DNA of 64,000 bases from contig CALYMY010000043.1 in NCBI GenBank assembly GCA_944548615.1, positions 248,001 through 312,000 of the forward strand, given 5' to 3'. This document shows, one piece after another, positions 1-9,299 of the stretch. How positions within the stretch are numbered: position 1 is the stretch's first letter; each line of letters starts with the position of its first letter. Below the pieces are notes generated by a model that saw only the letters and a list, made by a program, of their open reading frames with translations, ran no database searches and was not told the DNA's origin. This DNA is from Micropterix aruncella (lineage: Eukaryota > Arthropoda > Insecta > Lepidoptera > Micropterigidae). Position numbers and translations under genes: made by a program.

Positions 1-40
1 GCTGCTGCACCCAGGGTTGGCTCCCGACGAGGGAACTCCT
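1..40. other. GC-richer unassigned edge sequence
   Basis: These 40 bases (beginning GCTGCTGCACCCAGGG) are clearly richer in G and C than everything after them and match no unit of either satellite in the window. The first recognisable 166-bp satellite unit begins at GAACATAG, position 41. This could be the end of a unique flank, a fragment of a transposable element, or a sequence-end artefact. It is too short to assign, and I see no tRNA-like or coding signal in it. Confidence 0.5.
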
Positions 41-206
41 GAACATAGAAATTGTTATGAATAAATGTCATTTTTCGAAAAAGACCGTGATAGAGTAAAT
101 CAAACGCGTTACGGTGTTTGGGCAGAACGAAGGCCTTTGTAATCTCTACGAAATGGCATTTTCGAAATTTTGACATTTTGAAATTTTTTATATAAACTTT
201 CATTTT

Positions 207-371
207 GAACATAGAAATTGTTATGAAAAATCACATTTTTCGAAATAAATCGAGATAGAGTAAACCTACCGCGTTGCGGTCTTTGGCGAGATCGACACCC
301 CGCTTAAGCTCTACAAAATGGCATTTTTGAAATTTTGATATTTTGAAAAAATTTATATAAAATTTCATTTT
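207..371 (+). repeat. 166-bp satellite unit, type II
   Basis: This unit keeps the shared flanks but has a different variable window, GCGTTGCGGTCTTTGGCG followed by GATCGACACCCCGCTTAAGC. It also carries TTCGAAATAAATCGAGATAG where most units have TTCGAAAAAGA. It is one base shorter than its neighbours. The flanks are near-identical to type I while the window is not alignable by eye. Confidence 0.9.
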
Positions 372-703
372 AAACATAGAGATTGTTATGAAAAAATCAC
401 ATTTTTCGAAAAAGATCGTGATAGAGTAAACCTATAGCGTTACGGCGTTCGGACAGAACGACGGCCTTGGTAATCTCTACAAAATGGCATTTTCGAAATT
501 TTGACATTTTGAAATTTTTTATATAAACTTTCATTTTGAACATAGAAATTGTTATGAATTAATGACATTTTTCGAAAAAGACAGTGATAGAGTAAATGAA
601 ACGCGTTACGGTGTTCAGGCAGAACGAAGGCCTTTGAAATCTCTACGAAATGGCATTTTCGAAATTTTGACATTTTGAAATTTTTTATATAAACTTTCAT
701 TTT

Positions 704-869
704 GAACATAGAAATTGTTATGAATAAATGACATTTTTCGAAAAAGACCGTGATAGAGTAAACCTACCGCGTTGCGGTCTTTGGCGAGATCGACACCCCG
801 CTTAAACTCTACAAAATGGCATTTTTGAAATTTTGACCTTTTGAAAAATTTTATATAAAATTTCATTTT
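704..869 (+). repeat. 166-bp satellite unit, type II
   Basis: This is the second type II copy, with the same GGCGAGATCGACACCCCG window. Its left half carries AAAGACCGTGATAG, as in type I units, instead of the AAATAAATCGAGATAG seen in the unit at 207. Left flank and variable window therefore assort independently, which suggests exchange or gene conversion between unit types. Confidence 0.9.
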
Positions 870-1367
870 AAACATAGAAATTATTATGAAAAAATCACAT
901 TTTTCGAAAAAGATCGTGATAGAGTAAACCTATAGCGTTACGGCGTTCAGACAGAACGACGGCCTTGGTAATCGCTACAAAATGGCATTTTCGAAATTTT
1001 GACATTTTGAAAAATTTTATATAAAATTTCATTTTAAACATAGAAATTGTTATGAAAAAATCACATTTTTCGAAAGAGATCGTGATAGAGTAAACCTATA
1101 GCGTTACGGTGTTCGGACAGAACGACGGCCTTGGTAATCTCTACAAAATGGCATTTTCGAAATTTTGACATTTTGAAATTTTTTATATAAACTTTCATTT
1201 TGGACATAGAAATTGTTATGAAAAAAACACATTTTTCGAAAACGATCGTGATAGAGTAAACCTATAGCGTTACGGTGTTCGGACAGAACGACGGCCTTGG
1301 TAATCTCTACAAAATGGCATTTTCGAAATTTTGACATTTTGAAATTTTTTATATAAACTTTCATTTT

Positions 1368-1507
1368 GAACATAGAAATTGTTATGAAAAAATCACATTT
1401 TTCGAAATAAATCGAGATAGAGTAAACCTACCGCGTTGCGGTGTTCGGACAGAACGAAGGCCTTTGAAATCTCTACGAAATGGCATTTTCGAAATTTTGA
1501 CATTTTG
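1368..1507 (+). repeat. Hybrid and truncated 166-bp unit
   Basis: The left half matches the type II unit at 207 (AAATAAATCGAGATAG, then ACCGCGTTGCGG). The right half switches to type I at GTGTTCGGACAGAACGAAGG. The unit stops after GACATTTTGA, just short of the A/T-tract tail, where the array flips orientation. It is a recombinant unit sitting directly at an inversion breakpoint. Confidence 0.88.
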
Positions 1508-1757
1508 ACGGTTTACTCTATCACGATCTTTTTCGAAAAATGTGATTTTTTCATAATAATTTCTATGTTTAAAATGAAATTTTATATAAAATTTTTCAAA
1601 ATGTCAAAATTTCAAAAATGCCATTTTGTAGAGCTTAAGCGGGGTGTCGATCTCGCCAAAGACCGCAACGCGATAGGTTTACTCTATCACGGTCTTTTTC
1701 GAAAAATGTCATTTATTCATAACAATTTCTATGTTCAAAATGAAAGTTTATTTAAAG
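1508..1757 (-). repeat. Inverted segment of the 166-bp satellite
   Basis: From about 1508 the sequence is the reverse complement of the same satellite. A partial unit ends at 1570 (CTATGTTT). A full 166-bp inverted unit runs 1571-1736. The beginning of a third unit (AAAATGAAAGTTTA, 1737-1750) then decays. The full inverted unit is type II: GGGGTGTCGATCTCGCC is the complement of the type II window. The breakpoint at 1507/1508 joins ...GACATTTTGA to CGGTTTACTCTATCACG, so the two arms are not mirror images about the breakpoint. This is a flipped insertion or inversion, not a simple hairpin. Confidence 0.93.
1571..1736 (-). repeat. Inverted type II 166-bp unit
   Basis: This is the only complete inverted unit. 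Read on the minus strand it starts GAACATAGAAATTGTTATGA, carries AAAGACCGTGATAG and GCGTTGCGGTCTTTGGCG, and ends with the TTTCATTTT tail. It is closest by eye to the forward type II unit at 704-869. Confidence 0.9.
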
Positions 1758-1790
1758 ATTTATATATAAAGAAATTTGACAGGTGATTCA
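1758..1790. other. Junction between the 166-bp and 33-bp satellites
   Basis: The inverted 166-bp unit decays after 1750 into TTTAAAGATTTA, and TATATAAAGAAATTT follows. The stretch 1771-1785 (GAAATTTGACAGGTG) is a 33-bp monomer piece in forward orientation. From 1786 (ATTCAAATTTCGCGCC) the array runs in reverse. ATTC at the switch fits both orientations, because the GACAGGTGATTCG variant occurs elsewhere (for example near 11630). AAATTT is common to both satellites. The boundary therefore looks like end-joining at short shared words. Confidence 0.75.
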
Positions 1791-3199
1791 AATTTCGCGC
1801 CAACTGTCAGATTTGAAAATTCAAATTTCGAACCAACTGTCAGATTTGAAAATTCAAATTTCGAACCACCTGTCAAATTTGAAAATTCAAATTTCGCGCC
1901 AACTGTCAGATTTGAAAATTCAAATTTCGAACCAACTGTCAAATTTGAAAATTCAAATTTCGCGCCAACTGTCAGATTTGAAAATTCAAATTTCGAACCA
2001 ACTGTCAGATTTGAAAATTCAAATTTCGAACCACCTGTCAAATTTGAAAATTCAAATTTCGCGCCAACTGTCAGATTTGAAAATTCAAATTTCGAACCAA
2101 CTGTCAAATTTGAAAATTCAAATTTCGAACCAACTGTCAGATTTGAAAATTCAAATTTCGAACCACCTGTCAAATTTGAAAATTCAAATTTCGCGCCAAC
2201 TGTCAGATTTGAAAATTCAAATTTCGAACCAACTGTCAGATTTGAAAATTCAAATTTCGAACCACCTGTCAAATTTGAAAATTCAAATTTCGCGCCAACT
2301 GTCAGATTTGAAAATTCAAATTTCGAACCAACTGTCAAATTTGAAAATTCAAATTTCGCGCCAACTGTCAGATTTGAAAATTCAAATTTCGAATCAACTG
2401 TCAGATTTGAAAATTCAAATTTCGAACCACCTGTCAAATTTGAAAATTCAAATTTCGCGCCAACTGTCAGATTTGAAAATTCAAATTTCGAACCAACTGT
2501 CAAATTTGAAAATTCAAATTTCGAACCAACTGTCAGATTTGAAAATTCAAATTTCGAACCACCTGTCAAATTTCGCACCACCTGTCAAATTTGAAAATTC
2601 AAATTTCGAACCAACTGTCAAATTTGAAAATTCAAATTTCGAACCAACTGTCAGATTTGAAAATTCAAATTTCGAACCAACTGTCAAATTTGAAAATTCA
2701 AATTTCGCGCCAACTGTCAGATTTGAAAATTCAAATTTCGAACCAACTGTCAGATTTGAAAATTCAAATTTCGAACCACCTGTCAAATTTGAAAATTCAA
2801 ATTTCTCGCCAACTGTCAGATTTGAAAATTCAAATTTCGAACCACCTGTCAAATTTGAAAATTCAAATTTCGCGCCAACTGTCAGATTTGAAAATTCAAA
2901 TTTCGAACCAACTGTCAAATTTGAAAATTCAAATTTCGAACCAACAGTCAATTTGAAAATTCAAATTTCGAACCAACTGTCAGATTTGAAAATTCAAATT
3001 TCGAACCAACTGTCAGATTTGAAAATTCAAATTTCGAACCAACTGTCAAATTTGAAAATTCAAATTTCGAACCAACAGTCAGATTTGAAAATTCAAATTT
3101 CGAACCAACTGTCAAATTTGAAAATTCAAATTTCGCGCCAACTGTCAGATTTGAAAATTCAAATTTCGCACCACCTGTCAGATTTGAAAATTCAAATTT
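1786..3199 (-). repeat. 33-bp satellite, inverted arm (about 43 monomers)
   Basis: The monomers read GCGCCAACTGTCAGA or GAACCACCTGTCAAA on the plus strand, the reverse complement of the main array. The period is 33 bp except for two events. A 14-bp loss lies near 2571-2574, where CAAATTT joins directly to CGCACC. A one-base loss lies in CCAACAGTCAATTTG (2941-2955). Rare variants include CTCGCC near 2812 and GCACC near 2575 and 3168. The order of monomer types is not a clean mirror image of the adjacent forward array. Open frames across this arm exist on both strands because 33 is divisible by three, and they are not genes. Confidence 0.96.
2556..2590 (-). repeat. Truncated 33-bp monomer (14-bp deletion)
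   Basis: At 2556-2590 one monomer is shortened to 19 bp: CCACCTGTCAAATTT is followed at once by CGCACCACCTGTC. The missing 14 bases lie between two copies of CAAATTT, a pattern expected from slippage or end-joining at short direct repeats. This is the only partial monomer I found away from the array junctions. Confidence 0.8.
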
Positions 3200-3228
3200 C
3201 AATTTGACAGTTGAGAAGAGAGATTTGA
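3200..3228. other. Head-to-head inversion point with a unique monomer
   Basis: Reverse monomers end with GAAAATTCAAATTTC at 3200. Then comes AATTTGACAGTTG (3201-3213), the spacer AGAAGAGAGATTTG, and regular forward monomers with AAATTTGAATTTTC. The purine-rich AGAAGAGAGA replaces the usual GTTCG and occurs nowhere else that I saw. The bases immediately flanking it form an inverted repeat built from the monomer itself. Confidence 0.85.
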
Positions 3229-3689
3229 AATTTGAATTTTCAAATTTGACAGGTGGTTCGAAATTTGAATTTTCAAATTTGACAGGTGGTTCGAAATTTG
3301 AATTTTCAAATTTGACAGGTGGTTCGAAATTTGAATTTTCAAATCTGACAGTTGGCGCGAAATTTGAATTTTCAAATTTGACAGGTGGTTCGAAATTTGA
3401 ATTTTCAAATCTGACATTTGGCGCGAAATTTGAATTTTCAAATTTGACAGGTGGTTCGAAATTTGAATTTTCAAATCTGACAGTTGGCGCGAAATTTGAA
3501 TTTTCAAATCTGACAGTTGGTTCGAAATTTGAATTTTCAAATTTGACAGTTGGTTCGAAATTTGAATTTTCAAATCTGACAGTTGGTTCGAAATTTGAAT
3601 TTTCAAATTTGACAGTTGGTTCGAAATTTGAATTTTCAAATCTGACAGTTGGTTCGAAATTTGAATTTTCAAATTTGACAGGTAATTCG

Positions 3690-6655
3690 AAATTTGAATT
3701 TTCAAATCTGACAGTTGGCGCGAAATTTGAATTTTCAAATTTGACAGGTGGTTCGAAATTTGAATTTTCAAATCTGACAGTTGGTTCGAAATTTGAATTT
3801 TCAAATCTGACAGTTGGTTCGAAATTTGAATTTTCAATTCTGACAGTTGGCGCGAAATTTGAATTTTCAAATTTGACAGGTGGTTCGAAATTTGAATTTT
3901 CAAATCTGACAGTTGGCGCGAAATTTGAATTTTCAAATTTGACAGGTGGTTCGAAATTTGAATTTTCAAATCTGACAGTTGGCGCGAAATTTGAATTTTC
4001 AAATTTGACAGGTGGTTCGAAATTTGAATTTTCAAATCTGACAGTTGGTTCGAAATTTGAATTTTCAAATCTGACAGTTGGCGCGAAATTTGAATTTTCA
4101 AATTTGACAGGTGGTTCGAAATTTGAATTTTCAAATCTGACAGTTGGTTCGAAATTTGAATTTTCAAATTTGACAGTTGGTTCGAAATTTGAATTTTCAA
4201 ATCTGACAGTTGGCGCGAAATTTGAATTTTCAAATTTGACAGTTGGTTCGAAATTTGAATTTTCAAATCTGACAGTTGGTTCGAAATTTGAATTTTCAAA
4301 TTTGACAGTTGGTTCGAAATTTGAATTTTCAAATCTGACAGTTGGTTCGAAATTTGAATTTTCAAATCTGACAGTTGGTTCGAAATTTGAATTTTCAAAT
4401 TTGACAGTTGGTTCGAAATTTGAATTTTCAAATCTGACAGTTGGTTCGAAATTTGAATTTTCAAATTTGACAGTTGGTTCGAAATTTGAATTTTCAAATC
4501 TGACAGGTGGTTCGAATTTGAATTTTCAAATCTGACAGTTGGCGCGAAATTTGAATTTTCAAATTTGACAGTTGGTTCGAAATTTGAATTTTCAAATCTG
4601 ACAGTTGGCGCGAAATTTGAATTTTCAAATTTGACAGGTGGTTCGAATTTGAATTTTCAAATCTGACAGTTGGCGCGAAATTTGAATTTTTAAATTTGAC
4701 AGGTGGTTCGAAATTTGAATTTTCAAATCTGACAGTTGGTTCGAAATTTGAATTTTCAAATCTGACAGTTGGTTCGAAATTTGAATTTTCAATTCTGACA
4801 GTTGGCGCGAAATTTGAATTTTCAAATTTGACAGGTGGTTCGAAATTTGAATTTTCAAATCTGACATTTGGTTCGAAATTTGAATTTTCAAATTTGACAG
4901 TTGGTTCGAAATTTGAATTTTCAAATCTGACAGTTGGCGCGAAATTTGAATTTTCAAATTTGACAGGTGGTTCGAAATTTGAATTTTCAAATCTGACAGT
5001 TGGCGCGAAATTTGAATTTTCAAATTTGACAGGTGGTTCGAAATTTGAATTTTTAAATCTGACAGTTGGTTCGAAATTTGAATTTTCAAATCTGACAGTT
5101 GGCGCGAAATTTGAATTTTCAAATTTGACAGTTGGTTCGAAATTTGAATTTTCAAATCTGACAGTTGGTTCGTAATTTTAATTTTCAAATCTGACAGTTG
5201 GCGCGAAATTTGAATTTTCAAATTTGACAGGTGGTTCGAAATTTGAATTTTCAAATCTGACAGTTGGTTCGAAATTTGAATTTTCAAATCTGACAGTTGG
5301 TTCGAAATTTGAATTTTCAATTCTGACAGTTGGCGCGAAATTTGAATTTTCAAATTTGACAGGTGGTTCGAAATTTGAATTTTCAAATCTGACAGTTGGC
5401 GCGAAATTTGAATTTTCAAATTTGACAGGTGGTTCGAAATTTGAATTTTCAAATCTGACAGTTGGCGCGAAATTTGAATTTTCAAATTTGACAGGTGGTT
5501 CGAAATTTGAATTTTCAAATCTGACAGTTGGTTCGAAATTTGAATTTTCAAATCTGACAGTTGGCGCGAAATTTGAATTTTCAAATTTGACAGGTGGTTC
5601 GAAATTTGAATTTTCAAATCTGACAGTTGGTTCGAAATTTGAATTTTCAAATTTGACAGTTGGTTCGAAATTTGAATTTTCAAATCTGACAGTTGGCGCG
5701 AAATTTGAATTTTCAAATTTGACAGTTGGTTCGAAATTTGAATTTTCAAATCTGACAGTTGGTTCGAAATTTGAATTTTCAAATTTGACAGTTGGTTCGA
5801 AATTTGAATTTTCAAATCTGACAGTTGGTTCGAAATTTGAATTTTCAAATCTGACAGTTGGTTCGAAATTTGAATTTTCAAATTTGACAGTTGGTTCGAA
5901 ATTTGAATTTTCAAATCTGACAGTTGGTTCGAAATTTGAATTTTCAAATTTGACAGTTGGTTCGAAATTTGAATTTTCAAATCTGACAGGTGGTTCGAAT
6001 TTGAATTTTCAAATCTGACAGTTGGCGCGAAATTTGAATTTTCAAATTTGACAGTTGGTTCGAAATTTGAATTTTCAAATCTGACAGTTGGCGCGAAATT
6101 TGAATTTTCAAATTTGACAGGTGGTTCGAATTTGAATTTTCAAATCTGACAGTTGGCGCGAAATTTGAATTTTTAAATTTGACAGGTGGTTCGAAATTTG
6201 AATTTTCAAATCTGACAGTTGGTTCGAAATTTGAATTTTCAAATCTGACAGTTGGTTCGAAATTTGAATTTTCAATTCTGACAGTTGGCGCGAAATTTGA
6301 ATTTTCAAATTTGACAGGTGGTTCGAAATTTGAATTTTCAAATCTGACATTTGGTTCGAAATTTGAATTTTCAAATTTGACAGTTGGTTCGAAATTTGAA
6401 TTTTCAAATCTGACAGTTGGCGCGAAATTTGAATTTTCAAATTTGACAGGTGGTTCGAAATTTGAATTTTCAAATCTGACAGTTGGCGCGAAATTTGAAT
6501 TTTCAAATTTGACAGGTGGTTCGAAATTTGAATTTTTAAATCTGACAGTTGGTTCGAAATTTGAATTTTCAAATCTGACAGTTGGCGCGAAATTTGAATT
6601 TTCAAATTTGACAGTTGGTTCGAAATTTGAATTTTCAAATCTGACAGTTGGTTCG
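3690..6655 (+). repeat. Tandem duplication of a 1,483-bp block
   Basis: About 3690-5172 is repeated directly at about 5173-6655, offset 1,483 bp (45 monomers less two bases). Two one-base losses in GGTTCGAATTTGAA (in the monomers at 4501 and 4631) recur at 5984 and 6114. The paired substitutions in CGTAATTTTAATTTT recur at 5172 and 6655, at the end of each copy. The copies look almost identical by eye, so the duplication is recent. Confidence 0.85.
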
Positions 6656-7393
6656 TAATTTTAATTTTCAAATTTGACAGTTGGTTCGAAATTTGAATTT
6701 TCAAATCTGACAGTTGGCGCGAAATTTGAATTTTCAAATTTGACAGGTGGTTCGAAATTTGAATTTTCAAATCTGACAGTTGGTTCGAAATTTGAATTTT
6801 CAAATTTAACAGTTGGTTCGAAATTTGAATTTTCAAATCTGACAGTTGGCGCGAAATTTGAATTTTCAAATTTGACAGGTGGTTCGAAATTTGAATTTTC
6901 AAATCTGACAGTTGGTTCGAAATTTGAATTTTCAAATCTGACAGTTGGTTCGAAATTTGAATTTTCAAATTTGACAGTTGGTTCGAAATTTGAATTTTCA
7001 AATCTGACAGTTGGTTCGAAATTTGAATTTTCAAATTTGACAGTTGGTTCGAAATTTGAATTTTCAAATCTGACAGGTGGTTCGAAATTTGAATTTTCAA
7101 ATCTGACAGTTGGCGCGAAATTTGAATTTTCAAATTTGACAGTTGGTTCGAAATTTGAATTTTCAAATCTGACAGTTGGTTCGAAATTTGAATTTTCAAA
7201 TTTGACAGTTGGTTCGAAATTTGAATTTTCAAATCTGACAGTTGGTTCGAAATTTGAATTTTCAAATCTGACAGTTGGTTCGAAATTTGAATTTTCAAAT
7301 TTGACAGTTGGTTCGAAATTTGAATTTTCAAATCTGACAGTTGGTTCGAAATTTGAATTTTCAAATTTGACAGTTGGTTCGAAATTTGAATTT

Positions 7394-7535
7394 TAAAATC
7401 TGACATTTGGGGCGAAATTTGAATTTTCAAATTTGACAGGTGGTTCGAAATTTGAATTTTAAAATCTGACAGGTGGCGCGAAATTTGAATTTTCAAATTT
7501 GACAGGTGGTTCGAAATTTTAATTTTCAAATCTGA
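7394..7535 (+). repeat. Stop-rich marker block, first of about twelve copies
   Basis: Over about five monomers this block carries GAATTTTAAAATC twice and GAAATTTTAATTTTC once, plus GACATTTGG(G/C)GCG. Copies begin near 7394, 12012, 13299, 16005, 20031, 24319, 27387, 29499, 33358, 36426, 39233 and 42365. Shortened forms lie near 14751 and 18777. It is absent after about 42.5 kb. Each full copy is followed about 240 bp downstream by the GTTGTTTCG variant. The block is useful as a landmark of the domain-1 higher-order family. It interrupts every forward open frame there. Confidence 0.85.
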
Positions 7536-9299
7536 CAGTTGGTTCGAAATTTGAATTTTCAAATTTGACAGTTGGTTCGAAATTTGAATTTTCAAATCTG
7601 ACAGTTGGTTCGAAATTTGAATTTTCAAATTTGACAGTTGTTTCGAAATTTGAATTTTCAAATCTGACAGTTGGTTCGAAATTTGAATTTTCAAATCTGA
7701 CTGTTGGTTCGAAATTTGAATTTTCAAATTTGACAGTTGGTTCGAAATTTGAATTTTCAAATCTGACAGTTGGCGCGAAATTTGAATTTTCAAATTTGAC
7801 AGGTGGTTCGAAATTTGAATTTTCAAATTTGACAGTTGGTTCGAAATTTGAATTTTCAAATTTGACAGTTGGCGCGAAATTTGAATTTTCAAATCTGACA
7901 GTTGGTTCGAAATTTGAATTTTCAAATCTGACTGTTGGTTCGAAATTTGAATTTTCAAATTTGACAGTTGGTTCGAAATTTGAATTTTCAAATCTGACAG
8001 TTGGCGCGAAATTTAAATTTTCAAATTTGACAGGTGGTTCGAAATTTGAATTTTCAAATCTGACAGTTGGTTCGAAATTTGAATTTTCAAATTTGACAGT
8101 TGGCGCGAAATTTGAATTTTCAAATCTGACAGTTGGTTCGAAATTTGAATTTTCAAATCTGACTGTTGGTTCGAAATTTGAATTTTCAAATTTGACAGTT
8201 GTTTCGAAATTTGAATTTTCAAATCTGACAGTTGGTTCGAAATTTGAATTTTCAAATCTGACTGTTGGTTCGAAATTTGAATTTTCAAATTTGACAGTTG
8301 GTTCGAAATTTGAATTTTCAAATCTGACAGTTGGCGCGAAATTTGAATTTTCAAATTTGACAGGTGGTTCGAAATTTGAATTTTCAAATTTGACAGTTGG
8401 TTCGAAATTTGAATTTTCAAATTTGACAGTTGGCGCGAAATTTGAATTTTCAAATCTGACAGTTGGTTCGAAATTTGAATTTTCAAATCTGACAGTTGGT
8501 TCGAAATTTGAATTTTCAAATCTGACAGTTGGTTCGAAATTTGAATTTTCAAATTTGACAGTTGGCGCGAAATTTGAATTTTCAAATCTGACAGTTGGTT
8601 CGAAATTTGAATTTTCAAATCTGACTGTTGGTTCGAAATTTGAATTTTCAAATTTGACAGGTGGTTCGAAATTTGAATTTTCAAATCTGACAGTTGGTTC
8701 GAAATTTGAATTTTCAAATTTGACAGTTGGTTCGAAATTTGAATTTTCAAATCTGACAGTTGGCGCGAAATTTGAATTTTCAAATTTGACAGGTGGTTCG
8801 AAATTTGAATTTTCAAATCTGACAGTTGGTTCGAAATTTGAATTTTCAAATTTGACAGTTGGTTCGAAATTTGAATTTTCAAATCTGACATTTGGCGCGA
8901 AATTTGAATTTTCAAATTTGACAGGTGGTTCGAAATTTGAATTTTCAAATTTGACATTTGGCGCGAAATTTGAATTTTCAAATTTGACAGGTGGTTCGAA
9001 ATTTGAATTTTCAAATCTGACAGTTGGCGCGAAATTTGAATTTTCAAATTTGACAGGTGGTTCGAAATTTGAATTTTCAAATCTGACAGTTGGTTCGAAA
9101 TTTGAATTTTCAAATCTGACAGTTGGCGCGAAATTTGAATTTTCAAATTTGACAGGTGGTTCGAAATTTGAATTTTCAAATCTGACAGTTGGTTCGAAAT
9201 TTGAATTTTCAAATTTGACAGTTGGTTCGAAATTTGAATTTTCAAATCTGACAGTTGGCGCGAAATTTGAATTTTCAAATTTGACAGGTGGTTCGAAAT

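Larger units (their letters stand above)
41..1507 (+). repeat. 166-bp satellite array, nine units head to tail
   Basis: Successive units start at GAACATAG, AAACATAG or GGACATAG: 41, 207, 372, 538, 704, 870, 1036, 1202 and 1368. Unit lengths are 166, 165, 166, 166, 166, 166, 166 and 166, and the last unit is cut at about 1507. Each unit reads, in order: a start box with TAGAAATTGTTATGA, then CATTTTTCGAAAAAG, then GTGATAGAGTAAA, a variable window of about 45 bp, TCTACAAAATGGCATTTT, then an A/T-tract tail ending TATATAAA(A/C)TTTCATTTT. The variable window defines two types. Type I (GTTACGGTGTTCGG...CAGAACGA) is in units at 41, 372, 538, 870, 1036 and 1202. Type II is listed separately. Length and AT-richness are typical of nucleosome-sized satellite DNA. 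Short open frames here, including ATG-started ones on the minus strand, recur with the unit and are not genes. Confidence 0.96.

Noticed and set aside
1..40. tRNA or other RNA gene fragment
   Set aside because: It is too short, with no cloverleaf-like pairing or internal promoter box visible.
440..1373. Short ATG-started open frames (86-89 codons) on the minus strand
   Set aside because: They recur with the 166-bp unit, cross unit borders, have near-identical sequence from copy to copy and show no domain or signal. They are shadows of the satellite.
1436..1786. A 116-codon plus-strand open frame
   Set aside because: It runs across the inversion breakpoint at 1507/1508 and through inverted satellite units. 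No part resembles a protein family.
1508..3228. Transposable element bounded by the inversions
   Set aside because: The flipped segments are ordinary satellite units. I see no terminal repeats of an element, no target-site duplication and no transposase or reverse transcriptase remains.
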